Shown piece after piece: positions 51,047-53,296 of a DNA stretch of 53,296 bases. Below the pieces are notes generated by a model. The model saw nothing but the letters and a program-made list of their open reading frames with translations, did no database searches and was not told where the DNA came from. Origin of the DNA: CAZQLE01 sp964593905 (GTDB lineage: Bacteria > Chloroflexota > Anaerolineae > Anaerolineales > Anaerolineaceae); NCBI GenBank assembly GCA_964593905.1, contig CAZQLE010000005.1:1-53296 (forward strand), given 5' to 3'. Numbering within the stretch: position 1 is the stretch's first letter; each line of letters opens with the position of its first letter. The translations under genes and the position numbers were made by a program.

Positions 51047-51069
51047 TTGTCAGAAACCTTTTCTGACAA
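51047..51069. promoter_or_regulatory. 10-bp inverted repeat upstream of the aldo/keto reductase
   Basis: TTGTCAGAAA (51047-51056) and TTTCTGACAA (51060-51069) are perfect complements around the loop CCT, between the MerR stop and the reductase start. There is no T run, so an operator or mRNA structure is more likely than a terminator. Confidence 0.5.
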
Positions 51070-51099
51070 CTTGTCGAAAAGCTTTGAATCCTTTTCTTC

Positions 51100-51492
51100 T
51101 CAAAACGCTTCGTCTTTCTGAACCATTTCTTTTTCTGTTTTCAAAAGCGCATCTTCATAAATGCTTATCTTGTAGTCTAAAATCTTCAATGTTTCTTGCA
51201 TTTCATTTATGCGGGTGGCCAGTAATTTTCGCTGTTCCTTCAAAATTTCTTTCCTGGCATCGATTGTTTTATCGCCTTGCAGCACCAGGTTGATATATTC
51301 AATCAATGTCTCGATGGGAAGACCTGCTCTCCGCATACATTTGATAAATTCAACCCGTTGTAAATCGATTTCGTTGTAATCCCGGATTCCACTCTCGGTT
51401 CGATTTACGGCTGGGATCAGACCAACCCGTTCATAATAGCGAAGTGTATCCGTTGAAATACCCTGTTTTTCACTTACTTCTGCGATTTTCAT
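51100..51492 (-). CDS. MerR-family regulator
   Basis: 130-residue activator/repressor. The N-terminal HTH starts MKIAEVSEKQGISTDTLRYY, with ERVGLIPAVNRTESGIRDY after it, and a long C-terminal helix is rich in Glu, Lys and Leu. It has no cysteine-rich metal tail, so it resembles the AdhR/NmlR-like aldehyde responders. AGGTGAG lies before the ATG. Its likely target is the promoter at 52787-52817. Confidence 0.88.
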   Translation of the reverse strand: MKIAEVSEKQGISTDTLRYYERVGLIPAVNRTESGIRDYNEIDLQRVEFIKCMRRAGLPIETLIEYINLVLQGDKTIDARKEILKEQRKLLATRINEMQETLKILDYKISIYEDALLKTEKEMVQKDEAF

Positions 51493-51643
51493 ATCTCACC
51501 TGTTGTCTTTCGCTGCGCCGTGCCAGTGCCTGATATTGCATGGCATCTCGACCACATCTCCTGCAAGGTTCGGGAAGTGGTTCACCTTTTGAGAAGATTA
51601 CCCAGTATGGCAATTCGTGATTTGCCATACTGGCTGCGCCTTT

Positions 51644-52714
51644 TTAGCCGATATTTACCAGCTCGTATTTGCGATTGCCAAAGCCGATCGCTTCGGCATG
51701 TTCCAGCGTGTGGATGGCATGACGCGATTCCATCCGCGCGATCAAATCTTTGCCGTCTGGTGCGGCATAAACCAGGTCGACACAGGCCTGATCCAGTGCC
51801 ACGGGGTCAAGCGAAGCCAGGATGCCGATATCCTTCATTGTTGGATCTGCTGGATGGCTGTCACAATCGCAATCTACAGATAAATTGTTCATCACATTGA
51901 TATACAGGATATTTTCGCCCAGGTAGTCGGCCACGCCTTTGGCAGCTTCTGCCATCGATTCCAGGAAATCATCCTGCGGTGTGTTCATTCCGAACCCGGT
52001 CGTTTCTTTGCCTGCGCTGTGGATGAGACTTTTACCCATCGATGACGCGATGCCAATCGACATATTCTTGATGACACCGCCAAAACCGCCCATGGCATGA
52101 CCTTTGAAATGCGCCAGATTGACCACAAAATCATAGTCGGCAAAATGAGAACCAACCACATCTTCCCTGAGGTGTTTGCCTCCCACAATCGGAAGGCTGA
52201 TGGTTCCATCTGCATCCATGATGTCGATAGGGGCAATTGCAGCAAAGCCGTGGTCTTTCATTACCTGTTGGTGCGAAGCCGTGTCTGCCCGCCCGCCGCC
52301 GTAGGCCGTGTTGCACTCGACAATCGTGCCGTCCACTTCTTTCACCAACGGAGCGATGAGATCGGGCGCCAGGAAATTGTGTCCACCGGGTTCGCCGCTG
52401 GATATCTTAACGGCGACTTTCCCGTTGGCCTTACGGCCAAGTGCCTGGTAAATCTTCATCAGTCCAGCAGCGTTAATGTTGGTTGTCTTATATACTGTTG
52501 CCATATTGTTCCCTTCCGGTGTTTTCGTTTCTGAATGATTTTCTGGTTGTGGGGTTGCAGCAGGCTCAGGGAGCCTGGTGGGTGATTGTGTTGGGTTAAC
52601 GATCAGATTGGCGGGTGGTGTTGGGCGAATAATATTCTGACAGGCAGCGAGAAAAGCGGTGGTTGTTAAGGCTATCCAGCGCAATGCTTTACGCCGCGAT
52701 ATCATTTTTTTCAT
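51644..52714 (-). CDS. DUF362 lipoprotein, probably exported by Tat
   Basis: Predicted extracytoplasmic protein of unknown function, 356 residues. The N-terminal signal has twin arginine SRRKALRW and a lipobox-like LAAC. A Pro/Thr-rich linker precedes the DUF362 domain (KVAVKISSGEPGGHNFLAPD, NLAHFKGHAMGGFGGVIKN, ASLDPVALDQACVDL). The usual C-terminal iron-sulfur part seen in some DUF362 proteins is absent. The second ATG (52714) is preferred because GGGAG lies 6 nt before it; the first (52717) is only 3 nt away. A MerR-type promoter drives it. Confidence 0.85.
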   Translation of the reverse strand: MKKMISRRKALRWIALTTTAFLAACQNIIRPTPPANLIVNPTQSPTRLPEPAATPQPENHSETKTPEGNNMATVYKTTNINAAGLMKIYQALGRKANGKVAVKISSGEPGGHNFLAPDLIAPLVKEVDGTIVECNTAYGGGRADTASHQQVMKDHGFAAIAPIDIMDADGTISLPIVGGKHLREDVVGSHFADYDFVVNLAHFKGHAMGGFGGVIKNMSIGIASSMGKSLIHSAGKETTGFGMNTPQDDFLESMAEAAKGVADYLGENILYINVMNNLSVDCDCDSHPADPTMKDIGILASLDPVALDQACVDLVYAAPDGKDLIARMESRHAIHTLEHAEAIGFGNRKYELVNIG

Positions 52715-52786
52715 CATGTACTCCCATTTGATCCGAGTCGATCGTAGCGATTTTTCCAATCAGTGTGGAATCAAGAATTCATTATT

Positions 52787-52817
52787 AGTGTAATACTTTG
52801 AGTTGACTCCAAGTCAA
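52787..52817 (-). promoter_or_regulatory. MerR-type promoter with 19-bp spacer (DUF362 gene)
   Basis: On the minus strand, TTGACT (52817-52812) and TACACT (52792-52787) are 19 bp apart, the long spacing typical of MerR-controlled promoters. The spacer contains the near-palindrome CTTGGAGTCAACTCAAAG (52813-52796), close to the operator recalled for NmlR/AdhR-like proteins. The -35 box also belongs to a perfect TTGACT-TGG-AGTCAA repeat. Confidence 0.72.
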
Positions 52818-52998
52818 GGGTTTTTAAAAAATCGAACGAAATTGACACTTGTAAAGGCTTGATCCATGATGGATACCATTATTTGTCTTTTTCGAAAATT
52901 ACCGCTGTGATTTCGAGATCCTTCCCTTTGCGCTGCCGCCAATCAAAATTCGGCAAAAACCCTCTTGAAATTCTAGAATAAATACCGTATAATATATC

Positions 52999-53027
52999 TT
53001 GAACGATATAATCTTTGGCGATATAAA
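52999..53027 (+). promoter_or_regulatory. Promoter of the DoxX-like gene
   Basis: TTGAAC (52999-53004) and TATAAA (53022-53027) are separated by 17 bp. Two direct repeats, CGATATAA, at 53004-53011 and 53019-53026 overlap the boxes and may be a regulator site. Confidence 0.6.
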
Positions 53028-53067
53028 TAGGGTTTATAAAACCACGGCAAATGTAAAAGGAACCTTG

Positions 53068-53296
53068 ATGAAAACCGATAACAAAAACCTTCAACCGGAA
53101 AGACCTGGCCTTCTACAAACCATCTTCCGAATTTTGCTGGGCGCCTTTCTGATCTTTTCTGGGGTAAATCATCTCACTGTTGCACGCGTGGAATTTCTGG
53201 CCCAGGTTCCGCCGTGGGTGCCGCTGGATGGTGACCTGGTGGTGGTTTTATCTGGCATTGCGGAAATCGCGCTTGGGCTTGGCCTGGTATTTCTGG
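53068..53296 (+). CDS. DoxX-family membrane protein (partial, N-terminal part)
   Basis: The first 76 codons are present; the gene leaves the window on the right. The translation has a polar start (MKTDNKNLQPERPGLL), then a hydrophobic helix LLGAFLIFSGVNHL, the segment VPPWVPLDGDLVV and another helix SGIAEIALGLGLVFL. This resembles DoxX/DUF417-type membrane proteins. AAAAGGA lies 7 nt before the ATG. Confidence 0.75.
   Translation, partial: MKTDNKNLQPERPGLLQTIFRILLGAFLIFSGVNHLTVARVEFLAQVPPWVPLDGDLVVVLSGIAEIALGLGLVFL

Larger units (their letters stand above)
52715..53067. other. Divergent control region between DUF362 and DoxX genes
   Basis: No gene is believed here; a 71-codon minus-strand ORF (52879-53094) overlaps the DoxX promoter and start. 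It holds the MerR-type promoter (52787-52817) and the DoxX promoter (52999-53027), each listed separately. Confidence 0.5.

Noticed and set aside
52879..53094. 71-codon minus-strand ORF before the DoxX gene
   Set aside because: It overlaps the predicted DoxX promoter, ribosome site and first codons and has no convincing ribosome site.

Overview
This window looks like a chromosomal piece of an anaerobic bacterium, most likely a Chloroflexota (Anaerolineae-type) organism. That assignment is an inference. It rests on the mix of corrinoid methyltransferases of the MtmB type, BMP-type ABC transporters, xanthine-dehydrogenase-type hydroxylases, large MalT/LuxR-like regulators and DUF362 proteins. 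No rRNA, tRNA, CRISPR array, transposase or phage gene was found.

Region 1 (1-4129, minus strand) is a PucR-type regulator followed by a family-5 substrate-binding lipoprotein and a DppB-like permease cut by the window edge. Region 2 (4467-7591) is a GntR/UTRA regulator with a clear promoter and operator, a corrinoid protein and the first MtmB-like methyltransferase, ending at a terminator. Region 3 (7745-11111) is a UroD-type methyltransferase fused to a thioredoxin-like CxxC domain, a CobW-type metallochaperone GTPase and a second GntR regulator.

Region 4 (11199-26302) opens with a cobalamin riboswitch. It continues with a BMP-type ABC transporter (lipoprotein, double ATPase, two permeases), an 8-oxoguanine-deaminase-like amidohydrolase, a three-subunit xanthine-dehydrogenase-type hydroxylase, a second corrinoid protein, a second MtmB-like methyltransferase, a MetH-activation-domain-like protein and a RamA-like reductive activator. 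Region 5 (26333-29156, minus) holds two more amidohydrolases. Region 6 (29778-40726) repeats the logic: a third MtmB-like methyltransferase, a third corrinoid protein, a second hydroxylase with an unusual FAD-then-[2Fe-2S] fusion, and a second BMP-type transporter. The second and third corrinoid genes share 670 bp that are identical except for one base.

Together, regions 1 to 6 suggest an oxygen-independent pathway that imports an N-methylated heterocycle, probably a purine-like base. The pathway would transfer the N-methyl group to a corrinoid protein and onward through a UroD-type enzyme to a folate or similar acceptor, and process the ring by hydroxylation and deamination. The three MtmB homologues carry Gly, Ile and Trp where archaeal MtmB has pyrrolysine. 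They are therefore a non-pyrrolysine branch with unknown substrates. I consider this the most interesting system in the window.

Region 7 (40715-53296) is ordinary accessory and housekeeping content: a family-5 uracil-DNA glycosylase, an AAA ATPase with a nuclease-like tail flanked by direct repeats, a CGNR regulator divergent from a membrane protein with a doubled operator, a DUF3795 protein, a 933-residue LuxR-type regulator, small conserved proteins, a zinc-free alcohol dehydrogenase, an aldo/keto reductase, a MerR regulator, a DUF362 lipoprotein behind a MerR-type promoter, and the start of a DoxX-like protein.
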